From: an uncultured Alphaproteobacteria bacterium
GTDB taxonomy: Bacteria; Pseudomonadota; Alphaproteobacteria; HIMB59; GCA-002718135
Reading direction: 5' to 3'
DNA length: 38,345 bases
Assembly (NCBI GenBank): GCA_902602135.1
Contig: CACKQA010000003.1
Coordinates: 1-38,345 of the forward strand
A program made the translations under genes and the position numbers. Below the pieces are notes generated by a model that ran no database searches, was not told where the DNA came from, and worked only from the letters and a program-made list of their open reading frames with translations. Positions within the stretch are counted from its first letter, which is position 1; each line of letters starts with the position of its first letter. Of the stretch, positions 17,633 to 27,876 are shown piece after piece.

Positions 17633-18337
17633 GTGATTAAATTTTTTTACTATTTTTTGCCATTTATTGTAATGTTTCTACCAAGTTTATGGGTAAATTA
17701 TATTTTAAAAAAATATAATAAAATTTTACCTGATATGCCTTTCACTGGTAGAGAACTTGGAAAAAAAATACTTGAAGAAGAAAAAATTACCAATGTATCA
17801 ATTAATCCTATTCAGCAATTAGATCATTACAATCCTAAAGAAAAAAAAATACATATCGCTACAGATAAACTTGATAAAAAAAGTATTACAAGCATTGCGG
17901 TTGTTGCACACGAAATTGGTCATGCAATTCAAGATAAAGAAAAATACAAACCACTTATTCTTAGGCAATCATTAATTGAAAAAACAATGATCTTTCAAAG
18001 AATTGGCTCGTTTTTATTAATTATAGGAATACCATCAATATTTGCCTTCACTAAAAGTCCATTTATCACCCTTATTGCTGCGATAATAATAATGGGATGT
18101 TTGTCTACAAATGTGCTAATCCATTTGATTACTCTTCCTGTAGAATTTGATGCAAGTTTTAAGAGAGCGTTACCAATACTCAAAAGATTTGTTCCTAGAG
18201 AGAATATGTACCAATGCAAATCTGTTTTAAGAGCTGCTGCATTGACATATTTAGCTCAATCCATTGTAAGTATATTTAGATTAAAAATAATACTGTTATC
18301 TTTTATCAATATTTTTAAGTCAATTATAAGAAGATAA
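17633..18337 (+). CDS. Zinc metallopeptidase, YugP-like
   Basis: VVAHEIGHAIQ motif, flanking TM helices, LPVEFDAS conserved segment; GTG start. Confidence 0.87.
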   Translation: MIKFFYYFLPFIVMFLPSLWVNYILKKYNKILPDMPFTGRELGKKILEEEKITNVSINPIQQLDHYNPKEKKIHIATDKLDKKSITSIAVVAHEIGHAIQDKEKYKPLILRQSLIEKTMIFQRIGSFLLIIGIPSIFAFTKSPFITLIAAIIIMGCLSTNVLIHLITLPVEFDASFKRALPILKRFVPRENMYQCKSVLRAAALTYLAQSIVSIFRLKIILLSFINIFKSIIRR

Positions 18338-18385
18338 TATTTTTCTCTTTAAAAAAAATGGGAAATTTATTAAGTTAGATAATTA

Positions 18386-20998
18386 ATGAATTTAAGTGAA
18401 AAAATATCTTTAATACTTGTAGATAAAGGTTTTTCTTTGTCTCCAAAAAAAAATACTGAAGATTTAATCAATTCTAGCACAGAATTTCACAAAAGTAATG
18501 AAGACATCAAAATTGCAGAACAGCATGGTATTGCAGATCAAATTTTTATTCTTTTAAAAGGTGAAGCTGAATATGTAAAATATCATAATAATGTTTTTTA
18601 TAAGTTAGCAACATTAAAGAATGCAGGGTCACCTCTTGGTATTTCAGGCTTAAATGCGCCAGGTAGATATATGTCAGATATATTTATTAAAGGTAATTCA
18701 GAATATATTTCTATCAAAATAGAAAAGTTAAAAGAATTGGAAGAAGTAGATCCGGACTATGCAAGTTTTTTTTATTCTTTTTTATTATTTGAATCAATTA
18801 ATTTAATATGGTCATCTCGCAATTTAGAAAAACCTATTGAACACAAAAACATTAATTTAGCAGATGGTGTTAAAACTGGTGGAGATATTGTAAATACCAA
18901 AAGAATTAAAAATTCAGCATTTTTAGCTTTTCTTGATGATAACGATTTAGATGAATTAATACATTACGCAAACGTTAGATTATTTTCATCTGGTGAATTT
19001 ATAACATTAGAAGGTAAAAATTCTGATGGAATAAATATTTTGTTAAAAGGTAAGGTTGAAGCCTCTTTTACAAATTTAAAAGATGACCAATTAGAAAACA
19101 ATTCAAGATCAATAGCTAGACCAGGAGTAGCATTATCCTTATCTTCAGGATTACATGAAATTGAATCACCCTACTCCTTAAAAGCAACAAGAGATACAAC
19201 GATATTAAAATTCTCAAATGAATTTATTGATAATTTAATCAAAACTAATCCAGAATTGGCAATCAAATTTTTTAAAAGACAATTATGGCAATTAGGACGC
19301 TATATTCAAAGTTCAACAGGCTTAACAACCTATCCAGCTAAAAATGAAAAAGAGTTTTTTCAATATTTATTAAATGATAATTCTGCAACAATACCAAGTA
19401 ATTCCAAACTTTATACAATACCTCATTTATTAGAAAATCATTTAACTCATTCGTTAGCATTCGATACAATTTATGATTTAATTATCGCAGGTAATGATGA
19501 TGAAAAATCTATAGCTAGTTTAATGATTGATGCATTGAGTGGTATAGAAAGAAAAAATAGATTTTTCAAACAACTAAACAAAATATACAACAGAGTAGCA
19601 AATTCATATGATTCAATAAATAAACAAGCATTACAAAAATTAACAAATTCAGATTTTATAAAAGCTTTTGATCAAGTACCTTATGTTATTAAAGGAATGG
19701 AGAATTTACCTGATGAAGCCACAAACATATTTTTTTATAATCATTTGGCAAGCATTGAAGAAAATGGTTTAGCTAATGGACATCAATTTAGTATAGATAG
19801 TCACTTTATAAGTGCAAAAATTTTATTTCCAAAATATGGTGATGGTGGTCAAAGAATTGCTCGATATTCTAGAAATACAGAATTCTGGAGATATAATTAT
19901 TATGAGAATTTAGATTATATTTTCGTCCATACACCAGAATCAGATTATTTAAATGAAACTCAAGAACAAAAAAAGAAAAGAAAAAATAAATTATTTATCG
20001 AAACTCAAAATATTTTTGACCAAAACAGACCTTTAGTTATAGCACCAGAAGGTACATCTGAAACTGAAAATAATTTAACTCCAAATTCCCCAGGCCCATT
20101 AAAACCAGGTGCATTTTTATTAGCAAATCAATTAAAACCAGAGCCCCTTCTTGTTCCAATTGCATTAGCAAATTTTGATTATTCAATTTCTGATACTATT
20201 TATTCAGCAGTTATTAAAGAACCAATAAAAATAAAAGATTTTGTAAATGATATGAAAAATAAAAAAGAGTTAGAAAATTTTTTATCTAAATATAGAAAAA
20301 CTTTTAGAACATATGTTGAGGAAGCAATTGAATTAGCAAAATCTGCTTCAAAAAATAAAATTAATTATGAAGATGTGGTTAGTAACTTAAATTTAGTAAG
20401 CCCTATTGAAGAAGAATTTGAAGCAGACGTGAGAGAATTAGAAATTAAATTACATTCAGATCAATATAAAAATAACAAAATAGTCTTATTTGGAAGTTCA
20501 ACATTTAGAGATTGGGAAAATGCAAAAACTGATTTGTCATTTAATAGTTTATTAAATTTAGGATTTGGTGGTTCCACATTAGTATCATGCCGAACCTATT
20601 TTAATAGAATAGTAGTCCCAAATAATCCTGACAAGATGATTTTTTATGCAGGTGATAATGATATAGGAAGCGGAATGAGTGCTGAAGATCTAGAAAATGA
20701 ATTTTTATTATTTGCTTCTGAAGTTAATGAAAAATTACCTCATACCTTATGTTTTTTTGTTTCTATTAAGCCAAGTGTATTTAGGAATAATTATTTAAAT
20801 ACAATATTAGATGCAAATGAACGAATTAAAAACAAAATTGAGAATTTTAGTCAATGGCGCTATATTGATCTTTGCTCTCCTATGCTTGATGCTGGATTTG
20901 AAAAATTTTATTCAGAAGATCCATTACACATGAATGTACTTGGTTACAGTCTCTTAAGTAAATTAATTAGAGATGAAATCTCGAAATTTACAATTTAA
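18386..20998 (+). CDS. Multidomain protein: two cNMP-binding (Crp-like) domains + PlsC-like acyltransferase + SGNH hydrolase
   Basis: ILLKGEAEYV and ILLKGKVEAS beta-barrel segments; NHLAS... and APEGTSE acyltransferase-like motifs; C-terminus GSSTFRDW, NLGFGGST, YAGDNDI, DPLHMN covering SGNH blocks I, II, III, V. Confidence 0.75.
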   Translation: MNLSEKISLILVDKGFSLSPKKNTEDLINSSTEFHKSNEDIKIAEQHGIADQIFILLKGEAEYVKYHNNVFYKLATLKNAGSPLGISGLNAPGRYMSDIFIKGNSEYISIKIEKLKELEEVDPDYASFFYSFLLFESINLIWSSRNLEKPIEHKNINLADGVKTGGDIVNTKRIKNSAFLAFLDDNDLDELIHYANVRLFSSGEFITLEGKNSDGINILLKGKVEASFTNLKDDQLENNSRSIARPGVALSLSSGLHEIESPYSLKATRDTTILKFSNEFIDNLIKTNPELAIKFFKRQLWQLGRYIQSSTGLTTYPAKNEKEFFQYLLNDNSATIPSNSKLYTIPHLLENHLTHSLAFDTIYDLIIAGNDDEKSIASLMIDALSGIERKNRFFKQLNKIYNRVANSYDSINKQALQKLTNSDFIKAFDQVPYVIKGMENLPDEATNIFFYNHLASIEENGLANGHQFSIDSHFISAKILFPKYGDGGQRIARYSRNTEFWRYNYYENLDYIFVHTPESDYLNETQEQKKKRKNKLFIETQNIFDQNRPLVIAPEGTSETENNLTPNSPGPLKPGAFLLANQLKPEPLLVPIALANFDYSISDTIYSAVIKEPIKIKDFVNDMKNKKELENFLSKYRKTFRTYVEEAIELAKSASKNKINYEDVVSNLNLVSPIEEEFEADVRELEIKLHSDQYKNNKIVLFGSSTFRDWENAKTDLSFNSLLNLGFGGSTLVSCRTYFNRIVVPNNPDKMIFYAGDNDIGSGMSAEDLENEFLLFASEVNEKLPHTLCFFVSIKPSVFRNNYLNTILDANERIKNKIENFSQWRYIDLCSPMLDAGFEKFYSEDPLHMNVLGYSLLSKLIRDEISKFTI

Positions 20999-21012
20999 AC
21001 TTAAATAAAAAA

Positions 21013-22035
21013 TTAAATTTTAATTTCTTTTCTTAGTTTATCTGATTTATATGAATTGAAGACTAATGATAAACTCTTTATGTTATCTTCACCACTGGTG
21101 TCGTGTTCAATATTATTTATTAGTGAATCAATGAAATGTTTGTGCGTATTGATTACACTTTCTTGAATTTGATCCCAAGGTTTTGAAATCCATTTATATT
21201 TCTTTGGTTTTCCATCATAAATCTTCTTCTTATTATTTTTGTGAAGAGTAATTTTGTAATTATAGTCCAAATCAATTGAGCCGTTAGAGAATTCTAAATT
21301 AACTAGTGTTTGAGCAAATCTGTCTGGTTTTTTTATTGAAGAAATAGATGCATCAACAATAGTAATGCTGTTATTTTTATTTTTTATCAGGGATATAAAA
21401 TCGGTTTCACCTTTAAATTTATTATTTGTATTTTGATTTACTGTATAAATACTTTTTGCTTCTCCCATAAAAAATCTACTTAAATCAAATAAATGGATTC
21501 CTACATCTAGGGTTAAATACTCTTTTAAATCGTATAAATATGTTTGATTGGTATATCCAACAGGATTTGCATGTCTAAAAGATATCTTGGCATAATGTGG
21601 TTTCGTTAACTGCTCTTTATTTATAATTTCTTTTAATTTTAATAGAGGGCTTTGCCATCTAAAATTCTCATGAACCATAAGTGGGGTTTTGTTTTTTTTA
21701 TATAAAGAAACAATTTTTTTTGCATTTGATAAATTTTCAGCAAATGGCTTTTGTATAGAAGTTGGAATTTTATACTTAGATAAAATTTTTCCAATATTTA
21801 AGTGTGTCTCCATTGTTGTGACAACATCAACAAAGTCAATTTTATGTTTTTTTAACATTTCTTCTATAGATGAATAAGAATGCAAAATGTTAAATTTAGA
21901 TTTAAATTTATTAGCTTTTTTTATATCTAAATCACAAACACATATTATTTCAATATTTCTTAATTCTTTCCAAGCTAAAATATGATTTTCAGCAAAGAAA
22001 CCACAACCAATTAATGCTCCTTTTAATTTTTTCAT
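21013..22035 (-). CDS. Gfo/Idh/MocA family oxidoreductase, possibly D-apiose dehydrogenase-like
   Basis: KGALIGCGFFAENHILAWKELRN, SIQKPFA, LMVHENFRWQSPL, DVGIHLFDL. Confidence 0.85.
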   Translation of the reverse strand: MKKLKGALIGCGFFAENHILAWKELRNIEIICVCDLDIKKANKFKSKFNILHSYSSIEEMLKKHKIDFVDVVTTMETHLNIGKILSKYKIPTSIQKPFAENLSNAKKIVSLYKKNKTPLMVHENFRWQSPLLKLKEIINKEQLTKPHYAKISFRHANPVGYTNQTYLYDLKEYLTLDVGIHLFDLSRFFMGEAKSIYTVNQNTNNKFKGETDFISLIKNKNNSITIVDASISSIKKPDRFAQTLVNLEFSNGSIDLDYNYKITLHKNNKKKIYDGKPKKYKWISKPWDQIQESVINTHKHFIDSLINNIEHDTSGEDNIKSLSLVFNSYKSDKLRKEIKI

Positions 22036-23873
22036 TTATCTTCTATAAATTTTATTTCTAATGGCTCAAACGCATATGGATTTGTATCTTTTTTAAAGTT
22101 AAAAAAAGAAAAATCATTATTAAAAATTTCAGTATAATTTTTTAAATTAAGCTTATATTGATTACTAAAATTTATTTCAGGAATATTAATTTCCTTTTTT
22201 TGTTTTGATGAATTTACAAATAAATAATAATTTTTATCTTTTAGTACAATTTTTAGTCCATACACTTCGTTAACTGGATTAAATTTAAAAATTTCTGAAT
22301 TTGATAATGAAATAAGAAAATTATTTAAATGATACAATGGTCTTTTGGCATTATCTTCATTTAATATTCCGTGATACCCATAAATAGAATTAAAAGTAAA
22401 AAATTTTGATTCTTTATTTATTGATTGAATAAAAATTGCCAGTGTCCAAGTTAGTGAAAATAATTGATCATGCCTTGGATCGCTATCAGCCATTTCTAAT
22501 CTTATTTTCTTTTTATTCCTTACAAGACTTTCACCATACGGATTGAAATGCATACCAATAGAAATTGGACCAATATGAACATCGGTACTATTAGAAAAAT
22601 TTTTTAAAGTTTTAAGAATATGAGGTATAGTTTCAGGTGTATTTAACACACCAAAATCACTAGAATCATGAACAATAGGAGTGAAAGAAAAACTGACCAA
22701 ATCATAAAACATTTTTGGTCTCTTTCTATTTAATTCTGTAAAATTAGTGACCATTCCAGAAACAATTTGACTATTAGAAAATATCTTTTTCGCTATTTTA
22801 TAGTATTCATTTAATTCTGGTACTTTAGGCCATTCACCAGCTGGTTGAAAACTATTCAAATATATTTTAGGACAAATTAAAATTTTATCTAAATTAATAG
22901 TATTTTCAGCTATAAAATTATAAATTTTTGTTAACTCTTCTTCAGGATCATTAGCATGATCAACTAAAGCTACAAGAAACATATTTTTGTCAGATCTTGA
23001 AGTTACATTCTTAAAATCTTCAGTAAAATCAATAAGATAGTAATAAAAATCAAAGTTTTTTATTAAATTATCATCAGGAAGAATTGGAGAATCAATTTTT
23101 ATACCAATTTTAGGGAATTTATAGGAATTAGTATGATCAATTTTTACAATATTCTTAGATGGAAATGATCTTTGCTTTTTATTTTCTACATCTATTTTAA
23201 CAGTTTGAGAGAAATTAAACCCTCTTTTTTCTAAATATGGAAAAGGATCTAGTAAAGAACCGCTATATATTTTGTAAGAAGCATCACCCCAGTTTCTTTG
23301 ATCTTCCATTTCAAATAAAATACCCTCAAAATTAATATTAACCAACAAACTATTGTCTAAAGTATAAGTAAGGTTTTTAAATTTGAAAAATGGTTGGTCA
23401 GGTTTTATATTTTCTGGAAATTTTTTTTTCTCTTTTAAATCGTTCCCTTTTGTTACAATGATGTTTGAGCCAACATGATTTTGTAATGGAATTAATAAAT
23501 TAAAACCTATTCTATTAGTCCAAAAATCAGTTAAAAATTCTCCTTCAGAGGATAGAGTGATAGAATTTTCAGAAAATAATATAGTATTTCTTGTTTTAAG
23601 AATTTCATCTATACCATATTCTAAATCGAATATATATTCTAAAGATGTATCAAAGTTCTCTTCATAATTTATAATTTTAGGATCATAGTTATTCCAATTT
23701 TTGTCTCTTACCAAAAATGATATCATCTTTAAAATTTGAAAATTTTGAAAAGTTATATTTCGAAAAAAAAGATTATCTTTTAATAAGGTAAAATTATTAT
23801 TTGAATTTTTTATAAATTTTTCTTCTAATAATTTAGAGTTATACATATAATTTTGAAACTGATTTATAATCAT
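22032..23873 (-). CDS. D-apionate lactonase (ApnL)-like protein
   Basis: FEMEDQRNWGDASYKIYSGSL and barrel-like sequence resemble the ApnL family from memory. Overlaps the Gfo/Idh/MocA gene by 4 nt. Confidence 0.55.
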   Translation of the reverse strand: MIINQFQNYMYNSKLLEEKFIKNSNNNFTLLKDNLFFRNITFQNFQILKMISFLVRDKNWNNYDPKIINYEENFDTSLEYIFDLEYGIDEILKTRNTILFSENSITLSSEGEFLTDFWTNRIGFNLLIPLQNHVGSNIIVTKGNDLKEKKKFPENIKPDQPFFKFKNLTYTLDNSLLVNINFEGILFEMEDQRNWGDASYKIYSGSLLDPFPYLEKRGFNFSQTVKIDVENKKQRSFPSKNIVKIDHTNSYKFPKIGIKIDSPILPDDNLIKNFDFYYYLIDFTEDFKNVTSRSDKNMFLVALVDHANDPEEELTKIYNFIAENTINLDKILICPKIYLNSFQPAGEWPKVPELNEYYKIAKKIFSNSQIVSGMVTNFTELNRKRPKMFYDLVSFSFTPIVHDSSDFGVLNTPETIPHILKTLKNFSNSTDVHIGPISIGMHFNPYGESLVRNKKKIRLEMADSDPRHDQLFSLTWTLAIFIQSINKESKFFTFNSIYGYHGILNEDNAKRPLYHLNNFLISLSNSEIFKFNPVNEVYGLKIVLKDKNYYLFVNSSKQKKEINIPEINFSNQYKLNLKNYTEIFNNDFSFFNFKKDTNPYAFEPLEIKFIEDK

Positions 23874-25086
23874 TATATTCTGATATTAAATCTGATTTAT
23901 TTTTTTCATATTTTGTATTTTGGATTAAACTTAAAAAAATAAGTTCTCTTTGAGCAAAACTACCTCCAAGGTATTTAAATTGTGATTTAATTATATTTTC
24001 GTTTAATGATTCATTTGTTTTTATACTGTGAATGATTGGCTTTAAGTAATTAATATAATTTTCTTTAAAAGAATTTTCTAAATAATTTTCTTCCATTCTC
24101 TCTTCAAGTTGCTGAATATAATCTTGGTCATTATAGTATAAGTAATAAAAAATAAGATGATAATCAATGAATGGAAGTATGTGTTGATTTTTAAAATATT
24201 CAGCATAATCTTTTAATTTATCCATTCTTTCTTTAACATTCACCCCTTTGTAATGAAGTCTTAATAAAAAAGAACAAGCATTACAAAAATCTAAATAAAA
24301 AATTTCTGAAGAAGAGAAATAATTATCAAATAGTTTTAAACTTTTCTCATATTCTTGATTGTAGAATAATATTAATGATTGGTGCCACCATATATGTCTT
24401 TTTATTGGCCCGTAAATTGACCAATTAATTTTATTAAAATTATCATTGTTGTTTATTGAGTCGTTATTTTCATTATCGTGTACATGCAAAAGGGCATGCC
24501 AACTCCACAAATCATTTGATGATTGTTTTAGTGAATTTAAGGCTAAAAGCTTAGCTTTATCAATTATATTATTTTCTTCAAAAGCATAGCTAGTCATCCC
24601 TAATAGTAAATTATAATGCTGATCATTTTCAGACCACTTACTTAGTATTTCCTCATGTTTATTTAAAAATTTACTATCAATACCCAAGAAAATATTATTA
24701 AAATGAAATAATCTAATTGCAAAAATATCTTTGGGATTATCTTTTATGATTAATTCCAATTTAATTAATAAATTTTTTAAATCATTTTTAATCCATAGAT
24801 TTACTATCTCTAAATATTGATGAAAATAATCATTTACTTCATCAGTGGAAATTGATTTGAATGTTTCTCTAGCTAATGAAATTTTTTGTACATCTCTAGA
24901 AAAAAGCAATAAAACTATTTTTAATAATTTTGGAGCATTAAATTCTGGTTTTTTTTTAATTAATTTGTTAGTTTTATAAAAAGCATCTTTCTTAAAATAA
25001 ATATATGAATCGATACATTCTTTGAAACTATTTATTTCATCATCTTTATTACTATCTATCCATTTATAAAAATAATTATTTTGCAT
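23839..25086 (-). CDS. TTC38-like tetratricopeptide protein
   Basis: SWHALLHVHDNE...GPIKRHIWWHQSLILFYNQEYEKSLKLFD resembles the H..AHV...H.WWH.AL pattern of TTC38-family proteins. Confidence 0.65.
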   Translation of the reverse strand: MQNNYFYKWIDSNKDDEINSFKECIDSYIYFKKDAFYKTNKLIKKKPEFNAPKLLKIVLLLFSRDVQKISLARETFKSISTDEVNDYFHQYLEIVNLWIKNDLKNLLIKLELIIKDNPKDIFAIRLFHFNNIFLGIDSKFLNKHEEILSKWSENDQHYNLLLGMTSYAFEENNIIDKAKLLALNSLKQSSNDLWSWHALLHVHDNENNDSINNNDNFNKINWSIYGPIKRHIWWHQSLILFYNQEYEKSLKLFDNYFSSSEIFYLDFCNACSFLLRLHYKGVNVKERMDKLKDYAEYFKNQHILPFIDYHLIFYYLYYNDQDYIQQLEERMEENYLENSFKENYINYLKPIIHSIKTNESLNENIIKSQFKYLGGSFAQRELIFLSLIQNTKYEKNKSDLISEYNDYKSVSKLYV

Positions 25087-25128
25087 TTACTAATAATACA
25101 CATAATCTAACGATGTTAAATATTAATA

Positions 25129-26019
25129 TTATGAATTAATATTTAATCTCTTTCTTGTAATTTCTTTATTTAATTGAAGTTCTCTGTATGAAATTAGAAG
25201 CACACCACAAAAAATTACAGAAGCACCTAACCAGGTATAAAAATCAGGTTTATCACTAAAGACAAAATATCCAATTATTGATGAAACTACTAATCCTAAA
25301 AATGAATAAGGTTGAGTCATAGTTACATCAACTAATTTATATGCATGATTTAATGCAATATGTAATATAGTTCCTGACATTGCAGCACATAATATAAAAA
25401 TAATTGTTTTTAAGCTTGGCTGATCCCAAAAATATATAACTAATGGAAATGAAAAAAGACTCATATAAACATACTGGTGTGATAATATTGTTATAGCACT
25501 ATCATCCTTAGATACTTTTTTAGTTAAAATTATAACTACTGACCAAATTAGCGATGAAATAAGCGCCATATATATTCCAATAGAAATATCTATAATACCG
25601 GGTCGCAATATTATTAACATTCCTAGAAAACCCATCACTAATGCAATTGACCTATACAAATAGATTTTTTCTTTTAAAAATATCACAGCTAAGATTGTAA
25701 CAATGATAGGAACTATAAAATGAATGGCTGTCATTTTCTCTAATGGAAGCATAGCTAAAGCTGCAAAACCTAGTAGCATTGCAGGTAAGTTTAGTGCTGA
25801 CCGTAAAATATGAATTTTTAAATTTTTTGTACTAAATACTTCAAATTTTGTTTTTAAAATGTAGGGGATGATGATTAAAAATCCAAAGAAAAAACGTAAA
25901 AAACCAGTTGTAAATACATTTAATTCTTCTTGAGCTAATTTTATAAATGTACCCATAAGAGTACCAAAAATAATTGATATAATAATTAAAAAAATTGCAA
26001 ATTGATTATTGTTTAACAA
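25129..26019 (-). CDS. EamA/DMT-superfamily permease
   Basis: About ten TM helices in two EamA repeats; LRPGIIDIS. Confidence 0.88.
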   Translation of the reverse strand: MLNNNQFAIFLIIISIIFGTLMGTFIKLAQEELNVFTTGFLRFFFGFLIIIPYILKTKFEVFSTKNLKIHILRSALNLPAMLLGFAALAMLPLEKMTAIHFIVPIIVTILAVIFLKEKIYLYRSIALVMGFLGMLIILRPGIIDISIGIYMALISSLIWSVVIILTKKVSKDDSAITILSHQYVYMSLFSFPLVIYFWDQPSLKTIIFILCAAMSGTILHIALNHAYKLVDVTMTQPYSFLGLVVSSIIGYFVFSDKPDFYTWLGASVIFCGVLLISYRELQLNKEITRKRLNINS

Positions 26020-26116
26020 ATAATATTCCTAGTTAAAAAGAATTAGGATAATCATAACACAATTTTTCCTTATTTATATCTCTATTAAAACAAAATTTGA
26101 TTATATTTAAAAGATT

Positions 26117-26203
26117 GTGGCACTTATTAAAAGAATAGTTCTTTTTTTCATATCTTTAATTTTCATTATAATTCTCCTTGTAGGTGCCACGACTTCATTT
26201 TAA
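26117..26203 (+). CDS. 28-aa single-TM peptide (GTG start) VALIKRIVLFFISLIFIIILLVGATTSF
   Basis: In-frame GTG...TAA just upstream of the YjbQ gene; K/R then one hydrophobic helix. Confidence 0.35.
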   Translation: MALIKRIVLFFISLIFIIILLVGATTSF

Positions 26204-26212
26204 GATTAGAAA

Positions 26213-26632
26213 ATGTTAAATCTACAAGATGAATTGATAATTTCTAATAATGGACAGGGAATGTATGAAATTACAAATAATGTTCATGATTGGATTCTAA
26301 AAAATAATATAATTAAAGGTCAGCTAAATTTATTTATACAACACACTTCTGCTTCATTAACAATAATGGAAAATGCTAGCCCTGATGTATTAGATGATAT
26401 TAATTCTTTTTTTCAAAGAATAGTTCCTGAAGATGCTTCATTATATAAACACGGTTATGAAGGAGATGATGATATGCCTGCTCACATAAAATCTATGCTT
26501 ACTCAAACTTCATTAACAATTCCTATAAACAATAAAGAAATGCAACTAGGTATGTGGCAAGGATTATATCTAATTGAACACAGGTACAGTAAATACAAAA
26601 GAAAAATAATTCTTAGTTATATAGGTGAGTAA
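26213..26632 (+). CDS. YjbQ/UPF0047 family protein
   Basis: LFIQHTSASLTIMENASPDVLDD, GDDDMPAHIKSML, LGMWQGLYLIEHR. Confidence 0.93.
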   Translation: MLNLQDELIISNNGQGMYEITNNVHDWILKNNIIKGQLNLFIQHTSASLTIMENASPDVLDDINSFFQRIVPEDASLYKHGYEGDDDMPAHIKSMLTQTSLTIPINNKEMQLGMWQGLYLIEHRYSKYKRKIILSYIGE

Positions 26633-26633
26633 A

Positions 26634-27821
26634 TTATACTCTTACATTTTTTAAATTACTTTGATCTAAAATAATTTTTGATAAATTATTAGGTATAAAG
26701 AATGAAGCGATTAAAGATAGAAGAGCAAAAAAAGAACCGATTAAAAAAACTATTGAGTGAGAATTAATCCAAACAAATCCTAAAATTACTGGGATAAATA
26801 CTGCAGCTATGTGATTGATAGTAAATGAAACGCCTGCAGTACTTGCAATATCTTTTGGGTCAGCAATTTTTTGAAAATATGTATTAATTGCAATAGCTAA
26901 TGAAAAAAACATATGATCAATAATATATAAACCTGTTGCAACATAAGCATTAGTCACGAATGCATAAGATGTAAAAACAATTACGAGTCCAATATATTCA
27001 AATATTAGACATTTCTTCTCACCAAATATATTTATTAACTTTCCAATACGTTCTGCAAAAAACCAATTGAAAATATAATTAACTAAAAATAGTAAAGTAA
27101 CTTGCGATGCTGAATATCCAAATTTTTCTACCATTAAAAAAGCTGCAAAAACTACAAAAATTTGTCTTCTAGCACCTGATAAAAAAATTAAGATATAGTA
27201 AAGAGAATATTCTTTTTTTAGAATTATTTTTTTATGTTGCTTATTTCTGATTTCAAAAAAAGGAAAAGAAATAAACAAGTAAAAAGAAATAAAAATACAA
27301 ATTAATCCTGCAATTAAAAATATGAACTTATAATCTAAATTAAAGATTTCTAATAAACTCCAAATAATACAATACAAAAATAAGGACGTAATTGAGCTAA
27401 CAGCTAATAATTTTCCTAGAACTGGTGGAGCTTCTTCTTTTGAAAGCCATTGTAAACTCAAAGAATTTTTGGCTGTTTCACAATAATGAAAGCCAGTACT
27501 CATAATAATTGTTGTAAAATACAAACCATAAACAGTTGGTAAGAAACCTGTAATTGCAACACCAAAACCAGTTAAGGCTAAAGAAAAAATAGCAAAATAT
27601 TGTTCTTTAAAATAGAACAATAAAAAAATAATAGTAAATGCTAGGAAGCCAGGTATCTCTCTTATACTTTGAAGTATTCCAATTTCAACTCCAGTAAAAC
27701 TTGCTCTTTCAACTGAGAAATTATTTAATAAAACCATCCAAGTACTAAAAGCAATAGGCATGGCTATTGATGATAAAATTAGTAAAGTTATTGGATTTTT
27801 ATTATTTAATAAATTTTTCAT
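26634..27821 (-). CDS. MFS transporter
   Basis: About 12 hydrophobic helices over 395 aa. Confidence 0.8.
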   Translation of the reverse strand: MKNLLNNKNPITLLILSSIAMPIAFSTWMVLLNNFSVERASFTGVEIGILQSIREIPGFLAFTIIFLLFYFKEQYFAIFSLALTGFGVAITGFLPTVYGLYFTTIIMSTGFHYCETAKNSLSLQWLSKEEAPPVLGKLLAVSSITSLFLYCIIWSLLEIFNLDYKFIFLIAGLICIFISFYLFISFPFFEIRNKQHKKIILKKEYSLYYILIFLSGARRQIFVVFAAFLMVEKFGYSASQVTLLFLVNYIFNWFFAERIGKLINIFGEKKCLIFEYIGLVIVFTSYAFVTNAYVATGLYIIDHMFFSLAIAINTYFQKIADPKDIASTAGVSFTINHIAAVFIPVILGFVWINSHSIVFLIGSFFALLSLIASFFIPNNLSKIILDQSNLKNVRV

Positions 27822-27876
27822 AATAATTTTATGCTATTAAAATATTATCACAAAGTTTTGATTTATAATTATTAAT

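Noticed and set aside
17995-18219. 74-aa minus-strand ORF
   Set aside because: Antisense to the metallopeptidase gene.
21689-21877. 62-aa plus-strand ORF
   Set aside because: Antisense to the Gfo/Idh/MocA gene.
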